A DNA stretch of 39,842 bases, taken from the NCBI GenBank assembly GCA_026932425.1, contig JAIXKN010000039.1:29105-68946 (forward strand), in the 5' to 3' direction. The first letter of the stretch is position 1. Every line of letters starts with the position of its first letter. The translations under genes were made by a program, and so were the position numbers. Shown here piece after piece: positions 8,214-15,981 of the stretch. A model generated the notes under the pieces. That model searched no databases, was not told the DNA's origin, and worked only from the letters and a program-made list of their open reading frames with translations. The stretch comes from Burkholderiales bacterium (GTDB lineage Bacteria; Pseudomonadota; Gammaproteobacteria; Burkholderiales; Burkholderiaceae_C).

Positions 8214-8464
8214 CGCGGGGCGCGAGCGTACCGCGCCGCGGAGGGGCGCGTCGTCCGTCCGGTAACGGCGCATGGCTTCGAGCCGTGCAGGTGGAGTCTG
8301 GCGCCTTCGGCCGTGCCCGTGCGCGTGGATACGGCGGCGCCCGCGACCGCTGCCGTAGGATCCATCACCCGAAGCGCAAGGATTGCGATGATTGGCTGGC
8401 CAGCGGCCATCACGAGATCGCGCGGGTGGACGCATGGTGTTTTGATGCAGGCCACGACTTTCCG
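8214..8464. other. 251-bp divergent intergenic region
   Basis: This stretch separates the divergent permease and methyltransferase genes and marks the left boundary of the polysaccharide locus. A weak -10-like TAGGAT lies at 8356-8361 facing the methyltransferase. No clear -35, operator repeat, tRNA remnant or direct repeat was seen. The open frame running through it in phase with the methyltransferase looks non-coding. Confidence 0.3.
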
Positions 8465-9544
8465 ATGTACCGCAACGAACTGATCCTTGCCGGCTGCAGC
8501 AAGACCGATCCGATCGTCGAGATCGGACCGAGTCATTCGCCGATCGCGGCCAAGCGCGACGGCTGGGCGACGATCGTCGTCGACCACGCCTCAAGGGAAG
8601 AGTTGCGCAGCAAGTACGGGCAGTTCCCCGGGGTCGACATTGACCGCATCGAGGAGGTCGATCGCGTCTGGCGGGGCGGGCCGCTGGATGCCTTGTTCGA
8701 GCCGCCGCTGCTCGGCAGCGTCCAGCGCATCATTTCGAGTCACTCGATCGAACATCTGCCCGACCCGATCCGTTTTTTCGTCGCGGCCAGCCGTTTGACG
8801 CATCCAGTGAGCGGCACGGTCTGCCTCGCGGTGCCGGACAAGCGGCAATGTTTCGACGTGTTCCGGTCCTTGACCAGCACGGGTGACTGGCTCGACGCCT
8901 GGCGGGAGAAGCGTGACCGCCATGTCGGGGCCGCAGTGTTCGACCACGTGGCCTACGAGGCGCACGTCGACGATGCCGTTTGCTGGACCCAGCCCACGGT
9001 GGATCGCCCCCGACTGCAGCACTCGGTGGGCCAGGCCTTCGATCTATACAGCAGCTACGAGGGCAGCGTCCGACGCGACTACGTCGATGTGCATGGTTGG
9101 GTGTTCACGCCCGCCAGTTTCCAGCTGTTGATCCTCGAGTTGCGGCTGCTGGGCTTGATCGACTGGGAGGTCGAGTTCTGCCAGACCACGGAACCGCACG
9201 AGTTCGTGGTGTTGTTGCGCCGCGCGAAGTCGCAGCGGCCGGACGCGGCCGCCCAGAATGCGCATCGCGAGTGGCTGCTCGCGCGAATCGCGGTAGAGCT
9301 GGCGTGGGCCGTCGGTACCGGGCCCGCGACCGGATCGACGAGCTCGCTCGAGCTGTCCGAACAGCGGCCGGGCTCGGATCTGCTGCTGCAGCTGCAGCAG
9401 CTCGGCGAACAAGTCGCCGCGCTGCGTCAGGAGCTGGCGCAGATGCGCAGCACTCAGCAGGACATGCAGCGTTTTCTGGACCTGCTCCACCGGATTCGGG
9501 CGCGCTGGCCGCGCTGGCTGGGCGGGACGCGTCCGTCGCGGTAG
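8465..9544 (+). CDS. SAM-dependent methyltransferase with C-terminal coiled coil
   Basis: A 359-residue class-I methyltransferase of a type often found in surface-polysaccharide clusters. Motif I is DPIVEIGPSHSPIAAKRDGW (residues ~15-34), followed by TIVVDHASREEL with the acidic end of strand 2, and a motif-IV-like region ISSHSIEHLPDPIRFF. The catalytic part ends near residue 255 with EFVVLLRRAKS. A linker then leads to a heptad-rich segment, LLQLQQLGEQVAALRQEL continuing to about residue 345, and a basic C-terminus. The ATG at 8465 fits the family's usual beginning, although no clear Shine-Dalgarno sequence precedes it. It is convergent with six glycosyltransferase-related genes. Methylation of a sugar at the growing or terminal end of the glycan is the likely role, but the acceptor is unknown. 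Confidence 0.82.
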   Translation: MYRNELILAGCSKTDPIVEIGPSHSPIAAKRDGWATIVVDHASREELRSKYGQFPGVDIDRIEEVDRVWRGGPLDALFEPPLLGSVQRIISSHSIEHLPDPIRFFVAASRLTHPVSGTVCLAVPDKRQCFDVFRSLTSTGDWLDAWREKRDRHVGAAVFDHVAYEAHVDDAVCWTQPTVDRPRLQHSVGQAFDLYSSYEGSVRRDYVDVHGWVFTPASFQLLILELRLLGLIDWEVEFCQTTEPHEFVVLLRRAKSQRPDAAAQNAHREWLLARIAVELAWAVGTGPATGSTSSLELSEQRPGSDLLLQLQQLGEQVAALRQELAQMRSTQQDMQRFLDLLHRIRARWPRWLGGTRPSR

Positions 9545-9598
9545 AGACCCGCAAGGATCGCCTCGAGCTTGGGGCGGCCTGGACCCGTCGCGTTCGAC

Positions 9599-10777
9599 TC
9601 AGGTCCAGCCGAGTGCAGCCAGCAGCGCGTCCCTATGGGCGGACCCGTCGAAGCGCATCAATGCGTCCTGGCGCGCCTGCGCCGCCATTTCGGGGTATCG
9701 CTGCATGTGATCGAGCACGTGCTCGATCTGCTGCTCCCACTGGTGACCCCGGGCGAGGTAGCCGTTGACACCATGTTCGATCGCCGCCGCGTAGTTGTGG
9801 GATGGGGATGCGATGCTCAGCGTGCCCGCGATCGCGGATTCGAAGTACTTCAGCGGCGATTTGCAGTCGGTGAAGACGCTCGGCGCCAGCGGCATCAAAT
9901 TCAGCTCGACCGATCCCACCAGACGCTGGAGGTTGATCCAGTCCTGGAAGGGCGCGTGCTGGAGGCGACCGTGGAACGGCTCCAGAAGCGGTCCCGGCGC
10001 GATGTAGCCGACGGTCAACAAGCGCAGTTCGGGCCGGCGCGCCATCAGCGCGGCGATCGCGTGCTCGACGATGCCGTAATCGCGGTTGTGCGACGGGGAG
10101 CCACTGAAGTAACCGAGCGTGAACTCGCCGTTGCGGGCGAACCCGCTCGCGCGTTTCTCGTCCCAGATGCGGTCCGAGATCTCGCGCTGCTCGCGATTGA
10201 AGAAGTTCGGCACGACGGCCACCGAACGCTCGGTGCATTCGGTCAGGCGCGCGGCCAGGAAGTCGTTGGTCGCGATCGCGCCGTCGCACAAGTCCAGCGT
10301 CGCGCGCATGCGGCCGAGGTAGCCGAACCAGAAGTCCCACCAATGCGCGGCGTCGATGTCCTGATCCAGCGTGTTCATGACCAGGTGCGCGTAACGCGTG
10401 TCGAACACCAGGTCGTCGACATCGAAGAGCACGCGCTTGCCGCGGACGCGGAAGGCGTCCATCAGCCGCAGCAGGCGCGATTCGTAGCCCGAGCGACAGA
10501 CCACGAGCACGTCGGCGCAGGCGGCGATCTCTTCGCCCGAGGACGCGAGGTCGGCACGATGGAACCAACAGGCCGAGTGCTCGCCGGGGCTGTCGCCGTC
10601 GCCCGCGTTGAGGAGCTGCGCCATGTTGTAGCAGCGGTAGCGGAAGGTGCTGGTGTTCGGTTCCTCGTAGTAGTAGGCGACGCGGCGTTGGCCCCGCCCC
10701 AGCTGCGCCAGGCGTTCCGGCAGCGGTATCTGCCAGGGGTCCGCATACGTTTGCTCGGGCGTCGTGGCCAGGAACAT
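9599..10777 (-). CDS. Glycosyltransferase, cassette copy A (paralogue of 14815-15981)
   Basis: A 392-residue cytosolic glycosyltransferase with a GT-B-like layout. Conserved blocks are YYYEEPNTSTFRYR (residues 35-48), VLFDVDDLVFD (116-126), LGYFSGSPSHNRDY, LVGSVELNLMPL and CKSPLKYFESAIAGTLSIAS. The last resembles the nucleotide-sugar-binding region of group-1 glycosyltransferases. The strong Shine-Dalgarno CGGAGG precedes the ATG by about six bases. The ATG overlaps the stop codon of the preceding gene as TGATG, so translation is coupled. About half of its residues look identical to those of the protein encoded at 14815-15981, including nearly all blocks listed. It is the last gene of the six-gene minus-strand operon. 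The sugar transferred cannot be read from the sequence; rhamnose or another deoxysugar is plausible from its partners. Confidence 0.82.
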   Translation of the reverse strand: MFLATTPEQTYADPWQIPLPERLAQLGRGQRRVAYYYEEPNTSTFRYRCYNMAQLLNAGDGDSPGEHSACWFHRADLASSGEEIAACADVLVVCRSGYESRLLRLMDAFRVRGKRVLFDVDDLVFDTRYAHLVMNTLDQDIDAAHWWDFWFGYLGRMRATLDLCDGAIATNDFLAARLTECTERSVAVVPNFFNREQREISDRIWDEKRASGFARNGEFTLGYFSGSPSHNRDYGIVEHAIAALMARRPELRLLTVGYIAPGPLLEPFHGRLQHAPFQDWINLQRLVGSVELNLMPLAPSVFTDCKSPLKYFESAIAGTLSIASPSHNYAAAIEHGVNGYLARGHQWEQQIEHVLDHMQRYPEMAAQARQDALMRFDGSAHRDALLAALGWT

Positions 10778-11520
10778 CAGATCCTCCGGGCCAAGGCTGC
10801 GAGCAGGGGATCGAACGCGGCCGCCAGCGGCAAGTGCTGCAGATCGCTGCGTCGCATCAGCGTTTCGTGACGCTGGCGTGCGTCCTCGCTGACATCGGCG
10901 GCCGGCCCGGCATCGCGGACCAGATGGACGACCTGCGCGTGCCCCGTGGCCGCGAGTGCGGCCCAGGCGTTCCACCAAGTGTCCGTGAGCAACAGCTCAT
11001 CCTCGACCAGATCCAGTTCAGCCTTGTCGTTGCCGATGGGGAGAAAACGGAACTGGATCTCCCCTTCGATCGCCCCGTCGGGGATCCCTGCGAGCGACAG
11101 CAGCGCACGCAGCCTGGCCGGATCCGCGGGTTCGCTGCGCGTCACGATGCGCAGGTCGGCGTGGCAGCGATAGGCGAGCAGGGCGCTCAGGACAGGAGCT
11201 GTCGTCTGCGCATCGAGTTCAGTGCCCTTCGGCAGCCTATCCATGACCAGCGTGACGCGCTTGCGGCCGCGCGCCGGGGTGCGGAACAGGTGCAACGAGG
11301 TCCATGGCGGCGGCGGGGCAGCGGGCAGCGGAAGTGGGGGCGCAGCCGGGATCTGCGGCTGCGTTTGCGATGTCGGCGCCGTTTCCTCGCGGGGCAGTGC
11401 GGCATCGCCTGCCAGGGAAGACTCGAGCGCGGGCACATCTGCCGAGTCCGGCAGTGACGCTCGCTGCGCAGTCCAACGCGACTTCCATCGCGAGAGCCGG
11501 TGTTGGATCCGGGAGAGCAT
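10777..11520 (-). CDS. Half-length WsaF-like protein, cassette copy A
   Basis: A 247-residue protein. Residues 1-80 are a basic start followed by a Pro/Ala-rich linker. From about residue 85 it resembles the N-terminal domain of WsaF-type rhamnosyltransferases: KRVTLVMDRLPKGTELDAQT, ALLAYRCHADLRIVTR, LLLTDTWWNAWAALAATG and QVVHLVRDAGP. It stops where the WsaF C-terminal GT4 domain would begin. The counterpart in the other cassette (15981-17339) continues through that domain. The TGATG overlap with the following glycosyltransferase suggests the two act as a pair. It starts 29 bp after the stop of the three-domain enzyme. It may be a non-catalytic partner or a substrate-binding half. The family link was made by eye and is moderately certain. 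Confidence 0.6.
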   Translation of the reverse strand: MLSRIQHRLSRWKSRWTAQRASLPDSADVPALESSLAGDAALPREETAPTSQTQPQIPAAPPLPLPAAPPPPWTSLHLFRTPARGRKRVTLVMDRLPKGTELDAQTTAPVLSALLAYRCHADLRIVTRSEPADPARLRALLSLAGIPDGAIEGEIQFRFLPIGNDKAELDLVEDELLLTDTWWNAWAALAATGHAQVVHLVRDAGPAADVSEDARQRHETLMRRSDLQHLPLAAAFDPLLAALARRI

Positions 11521-11549
11521 GGCCCGATGGTGGCGCGCGAGTCGATGCG

Positions 11550-14500
11550 TCAGCCGAACAGCGCCGCGAGCATCAGCGATGCGGCCCGCTCGGGCACGTG
11601 CGCAGCGATGTCGCGCATCGCGTGCTGCTGGATCGACTGGCGCAGCGCGTGGTCGGTCAGCAGGCGATGCAAGGCGGCATGGCAGGCGTTGGCGCGGGTG
11701 GTGTCGACGAAGAGCGCATTGCGCTCGTGGACCGCGAAACTGTCGGCTCCGCCACTCTCCGGAACCACGACGGCAACGCCGCAGGCCATGGCCTCCATCG
11801 CGGTCAGGCCCATCGCCTGATACTGCGAGAAGTCCGCGAAGACGTCGACATCGCTGAGCAGGATCGCCATCTGCTGCGGAGCCAGCACGCCGACGTTGGT
11901 CCAGGCGAAGTCGGAGGGCAGCGACTGGAAGTCGGGTGCCGACGAGTCGACGCCAAAGAGGATGATCTCGACCTGAGAGCCGAACTCGGCCGCGATGCGC
12001 CGCAGCACCTGCATCGTCAGCAGGGGCGAGCGCCGAGGGGTCGATGGCCGGATCATCGCGGTGATCCGCAGCGGTGCCTGCGGCCAAGCCTCGCGCCGAC
12101 GCGGTCTCGGCACGAACATGTCGACGTCGAACGAAGGCCCGATCACTGCACATCGTCTGCCCGTGCGCTGACGCACGATCTCGGCATTCCAGCGCGTCTT
12201 GGTGAAGCAGACCATCTCGGGGATCGCCGTGTAGGACTGAAGCGCCTGCTCGTAAGGCTCCGAGCCGAGGCGGTAGAAGCTCGGCTCGAAGTCCTGCACG
12301 TAGTAGCCGAGCATCGGCGGTCGTTCGGTGTGGCGCAGCGGCTCGATCCAGTACACCGAGACGTTGAGCGTGGCGATCACGGCATCGAAGCCCAGGCACA
12401 GGTCGGGGATTGCTGCGACATCCGCGGCATAGTGTCGCGGAAACGGAAGCTCCGGGTGCGCGGCTTCGAAGGCGACGCGATTGCTCTCGAAGTTGAGCAG
12501 ATGGACCTCGACGCCCATGCGTTGCAGCGCATGCGCCTCGCAGAGGACGACGTTGGTGCCGCCACCTGGGTCCTGCACCGGCAGCACGAAGATGATGCGA
12601 CGCCCCGCCCAGCGGCTTCGCGCCTCCTCGGTCAGCGCGTGCCGTTGCGCGAGCTCTGCGGCGTGGCTGCGGATGCCCTCCATCGTGCGGTCGAAGCGGC
12701 AGACGCCGACGCCGGCGTCGATCAGCGGCTGGCCGTGCTTGCGCACCAGGGCCGCGTCCGAGTCCTGGACCAGCAGGCGGCGGCGTTCGTGCGAATAGCT
12801 GCGGGATTGCGCGTGGTAGACGTAGACATCGTCGGCGACGGCCAAGCTGAACCCGGCCTGGGTGGCGCGCAGGCTGTAGTCGTTCTCCTCGCCGAAGCCC
12901 TTGCCGAAGGTCTCCTCGTCGAAGAGCCCGATCCGCTCGATCAGCGAGCGTTTGATCAACAGGCAGAAGCCGTTGAGAAAGCCCAGCCGCGGGTAGGACT
13001 GGCTCGAGGTCTGTGCCACCCACCGCGCCATGTCGCCGATCTCCATCCCGCCGGGCAAGGGGTTGTCGGACCAGTCGCCGTCGCGTGCGATCTCGGGGAT
13101 CGACTGCCAGGACGCCGTGTTGCTCAGCGGGCCCACCATCCCGATCATCGGGTCGGTCTCTGCGCAGAGCACCATGCGGTCGAGCCACTCCGGACTGACG
13201 ATGGTGTCACTGTTGAGCAGCACGAGGTACGGAGCGCTCGAACAGCGCATGCCCTGGTTCGCGGCCAGCGTGTAGCCCTTGGCAAGCTCGTTGCGCAGCA
13301 GATGCGCGCCGTGCTGCTTGGCAAAGGCGGCCAGGTGGTCGCGCGTGGGTGCGTCGCTGCCGTCGTCGACGAGCACCAACCGATAGGGCGCGGTCGTGTG
13401 CAGGCGGACCGATGCCAGGCAGCGTTTCACGTCGTCCAGCGCGTTGTGAACGCAGACGATGATGTCCACCTGCTGCTGGTGGGGCGTCAACGCGTGCCCG
13501 AGCGTACGCGGCAACTGCAGCGACGACGATGCGCTCGACGTTGGGGCCGCTTGCCCCCGCGCGGCACGGCGGCGGGCGGCGTCCAGCAGGCCGCGCGGCC
13601 CCTGGCGGAGCAGCACGGAAGTGCCGACGCGAAGCAGCCGCAGACCCCCTGGCACCGGGCCGCCATGCGAACGTGCATAGGCGCGTCCGAGCTGGGCCGC
13701 GCGTCGCGCATGGTCGACGAGCTGGCCGGCTCCGCGGTACGGAGCCATGAGCCGCCACGAGCGGGACCCCAGCACCGCCTGCAGATCGCCGCGAGCGACC
13801 TGCAGCTGCGCATGCGTCCGTGCGTGGTCCCCTTGCAGCTGCCTCAGTTCGTCGCTCAGATCGACGACTTGCTGCCGTGCCTGCTGCAGCAGTCCTTCCT
13901 GTGCTGCGGCGGCAGCCTGCCAGGCAGCGCGCTCCTGTTCGTGCGCGTGCCGCGCCTGGTCGATCTGCTGCCGCGCCAGATCAGTCTGTTCGACCTGAGC
14001 GGCCAGTTCCTGCTGCGTACGCTGGAGCTCCTGTTCACGGGCCTGGATGAGCGCCTCGCGGCATTCGATGACTCGATGCAGTTCGGCGCCCGACCATCGC
14101 GATCGCCACTTGTCGAAATAGCGCGCCATGCCCTGACGGACCACTTCTTCGTCGGGACTTGCCCCCAACCCCGAATGCCCGAAGTTGCGGTAGCAGCAGG
14201 TGGTCCGGTCGACGTGCAGGAAATCGGTGTGTCGGGAGAGCTGGCTCCAGAAGTCCCAGTCCTCGTAGACCTCGAGGTTCTCGTCGATGCGGCAGCCACC
14301 GGCGAGCAGGCTGCGCTCGAAGAGGACGCAATGGATAGGCAGGAAATTGCGCCCCCAGAGCCGGTAGCGGTCGAAGGGCTCGCGCTGTTCGTAGGTGCTG
14401 GCGAGCTTGCCGTTCTCGTAGAACTCGACGCGGGTGTTCGTGTACGCACAGCGATGCTGTGGATGCGTTGCAAGCGCCTGCGTCAGCGCCTGCAGATGTT

Positions 14501-14792
14501 CAGGGAACAGGATGTCGTCGTCATCGAGAAAGCCGACCCAGTGCCCGGCCGCTGCATTCAGCCCCGCATCGGCGGCCCGATTGCGTGTCAAGGGTGTGCC
14601 AAGGTCGACGAAGCGCACCGCGCGGCCATCCCAATGCGGGTCCAGCGGCCGATGTCCCGGGCCCTTCGCGTTCACGACGACGATCTCGACGCTCGGATAG
14701 GTCTGATCGGCGACCGACTGCATCGCCTCGTCGAGGCTGGCCCGGTCCATGCTGCGGATGACGATGCTGATCAAGGGCGCGGCGTTGTTCAT
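11550..14792 (-). CDS. Three-domain glycosyltransferase (GT2 - coiled coil - GT2 - GT4)
   Basis: A 1080-residue multidomain enzyme. Residues 1-235 form a GT-A (family 2) domain starting APLISIVIRSMDRASL, with acidic metal-binding DDDD at 90-93 and YEDWDFWSQL at 176-185. Residues ~240-335 are a Gln/Glu/Ala-rich coiled coil, followed by the block GSRSWRLMAPYRGAG often seen after such coils. A second family-2 domain spans ~440-720 with DIIVCVHNALDDVKRCL, VLVDDGSDAPT, NSD at 527-529 and GFGEENDYSLRATQAG. Residues ~730-1080 are a GT4/WsaF-like domain: FVLPVQDPGGGTNVVL, MLGYYVQDFEPSFYRLG, ITAMIRPSTPRRSPLL and GLTAMEAMACGVAVVVPE. Three catalytic units in one chain suggest synthesis of an oligosaccharide repeat. 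The ATG is 22 bp after the stop of cassette B. Confidence 0.88.
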   Translation of the reverse strand: MNNAAPLISIVIRSMDRASLDEAMQSVADQTYPSVEIVVVNAKGPGHRPLDPHWDGRAVRFVDLGTPLTRNRAADAGLNAAAGHWVGFLDDDDILFPEHLQALTQALATHPQHRCAYTNTRVEFYENGKLASTYEQREPFDRYRLWGRNFLPIHCVLFERSLLAGGCRIDENLEVYEDWDFWSQLSRHTDFLHVDRTTCCYRNFGHSGLGASPDEEVVRQGMARYFDKWRSRWSGAELHRVIECREALIQAREQELQRTQQELAAQVEQTDLARQQIDQARHAHEQERAAWQAAAAAQEGLLQQARQQVVDLSDELRQLQGDHARTHAQLQVARGDLQAVLGSRSWRLMAPYRGAGQLVDHARRAAQLGRAYARSHGGPVPGGLRLLRVGTSVLLRQGPRGLLDAARRRAARGQAAPTSSASSSLQLPRTLGHALTPHQQQVDIIVCVHNALDDVKRCLASVRLHTTAPYRLVLVDDGSDAPTRDHLAAFAKQHGAHLLRNELAKGYTLAANQGMRCSSAPYLVLLNSDTIVSPEWLDRMVLCAETDPMIGMVGPLSNTASWQSIPEIARDGDWSDNPLPGGMEIGDMARWVAQTSSQSYPRLGFLNGFCLLIKRSLIERIGLFDEETFGKGFGEENDYSLRATQAGFSLAVADDVYVYHAQSRSYSHERRRLLVQDSDAALVRKHGQPLIDAGVGVCRFDRTMEGIRSHAAELAQRHALTEEARSRWAGRRIIFVLPVQDPGGGTNVVLCEAHALQRMGVEVHLLNFESNRVAFEAAHPELPFPRHYAADVAAIPDLCLGFDAVIATLNVSVYWIEPLRHTERPPMLGYYVQDFEPSFYRLGSEPYEQALQSYTAIPEMVCFTKTRWNAEIVRQRTGRRCAVIGPSFDVDMFVPRPRRREAWPQAPLRITAMIRPSTPRRSPLLTMQVLRRIAAEFGSQVEIILFGVDSSAPDFQSLPSDFAWTNVGVLAPQQMAILLSDVDVFADFSQYQAMGLTAMEAMACGVAVVVPESGGADSFAVHERNALFVDTTRANACHAALHRLLTDHALRQSIQQHAMRDIAAHVPERAASLMLAALFG

Positions 14793-14814
14793 GATGAGGA
14801 TCGGCGACGGCGGT

Positions 14815-15981
14815 TCAGTGCCATCCGAGGGCCTGCAGGAGCGTCGGCAGTTGCGCGGTCCAGGCGTGGTTTTCGATGGCGTCCTTGTGAGCGTTCTCGG
14901 CCATCAAGCGATAGCTGTCGAGATCGTCGAGCACGGCGTCGATCTGCTCCTCCCATTCGTGTCCCCGTGCGATGCGACCAGTCGCCCCGTCCTTGATCAC
15001 GGCGACGTGGTTGACCGTCGGCGAGGCAACGCTCACCGTCCCCACGGCCGCGGCCTCGAAATACTTGAGGGGCGATTTGCAGTGGGTGAAGACGTTGGTC
15101 TGCAGCGGCATCAGGTTGACTTCGACCGAGGCGATCAGGCGCTGCAGGTTGATCCAGTCCGTGAACGGCTCGCGCCGGATGCGCCGGGCAAAACGCGCCA
15201 GTGCGGGGCCCGGCTCGATGAAGCCGACCAGCATCAAGCCGAGATCGCCACGGCGTTCCATCAGCCGCGCGATCGCGGGCTCGGCAACCGCGTAGTCGAG
15301 GCGATGAGACGGCGTGCCGCTGAAGTAGCCGAGCATCGGCGGCGCCTCTCGTACGAATCCCGCATCGTGCTTGGCCGCCCACAGACGCTGCGAGATCGCA
15401 AGCTGCTCACGGTTCATGAAGTTGGGAACGACAACGGTCGTCTTCCCGGTGGACTCGTGGATGCGTTCAGCCAGGAAAGCGTTGGTCGTGATGACGCGAT
15501 CGCAGCGCTCGAGTGTGGCGCGCAGCCGGGCGAGCAGCCCGAACCAGTGGTCCCAGACGCCGGGATCGTCCTTGTTCAGGCCCAGCGTGTTGATCAGCAG
15601 GTGCGCGTGCTCCGCGTCGATCACGAGATCGTCGACATCGAACAGCACCGGCTTGCGCAGCCGCACGAAGCGCTCGATCAGGCGGGCCAGCCGGTGTTCG
15701 TACCCCGAGCGGCAGACCACGAGGACGTCCGCACAGTCGACGATCTCCTGCATTGCCGCGAGATCCCGGCGGAAGAACCAGCTCGCGGAATAGTGCGAAC
15801 CCGGCTGCGCGTTGAGGACCTGCGCCATGTTGTAGGCGCGATAACGAAAAGTACTGGTGTTGGGTTCTTCGTAGTAGTACGCGACCCGGCGTTCGCCACG
15901 GGCCAGCATCGCCAGTCGTTCCCGCGTCGATCCGAGCCAGGGGTCGGCGTAGGCTTGCGGCGGTGCCGCGTCGGCGAACAT
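14815..15981 (-). CDS. Glycosyltransferase, cassette copy B (paralogue of 9599-10777)
   Basis: A 388-residue glycosyltransferase closely related to the one at 9599-10777. It shares YYYEEPNTSTFRYR, CADVLVVCRSGYE, VLFDVDDLVID, MLGYFSGTPSHRLDY, DWINLQRLIASVEVNLMPL and CKSPLKYFEAAAVGTVSVAS in the same order and spacing. The main difference is a four-residue shortening near residue 60. Its ATG overlaps the stop of the preceding WsaF-like gene as TGATG, exactly as in copy A. The frame is open for another ~110 residues upstream, but those residues are the other-frame shadow of the preceding gene. It precedes the three-domain enzyme by 22 bp. Divergence between the two copies suggests an old duplication with separate acceptor specificity rather than recent redundancy. 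Confidence 0.83.
   Translation of the reverse strand: MFADAAPPQAYADPWLGSTRERLAMLARGERRVAYYYEEPNTSTFRYRAYNMAQVLNAQPGSHYSASWFFRRDLAAMQEIVDCADVLVVCRSGYEHRLARLIERFVRLRKPVLFDVDDLVIDAEHAHLLINTLGLNKDDPGVWDHWFGLLARLRATLERCDRVITTNAFLAERIHESTGKTTVVVPNFMNREQLAISQRLWAAKHDAGFVREAPPMLGYFSGTPSHRLDYAVAEPAIARLMERRGDLGLMLVGFIEPGPALARFARRIRREPFTDWINLQRLIASVEVNLMPLQTNVFTHCKSPLKYFEAAAVGTVSVASPTVNHVAVIKDGATGRIARGHEWEEQIDAVLDDLDSYRLMAENAHKDAIENHAWTAQLPTLLQALGWH

Noticed and set aside
8285-8464. 60-codon upstream extension of the methyltransferase
   Set aside because: The residues are Arg/Gly-rich and unlike the family, whose members begin near MYRNELIL. The segment is better read as the divergent promoter region.
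11304-14996. 1230-codon open frame on the plus strand opposite the three-domain glycosyltransferase
   Set aside because: The translation is rich in Arg, His, Asp and Val without domain motifs or hydrophobic pattern, while the minus-strand frame has three clear glycosyltransferase domains. It is the usual mirror frame of GC-rich coding DNA.
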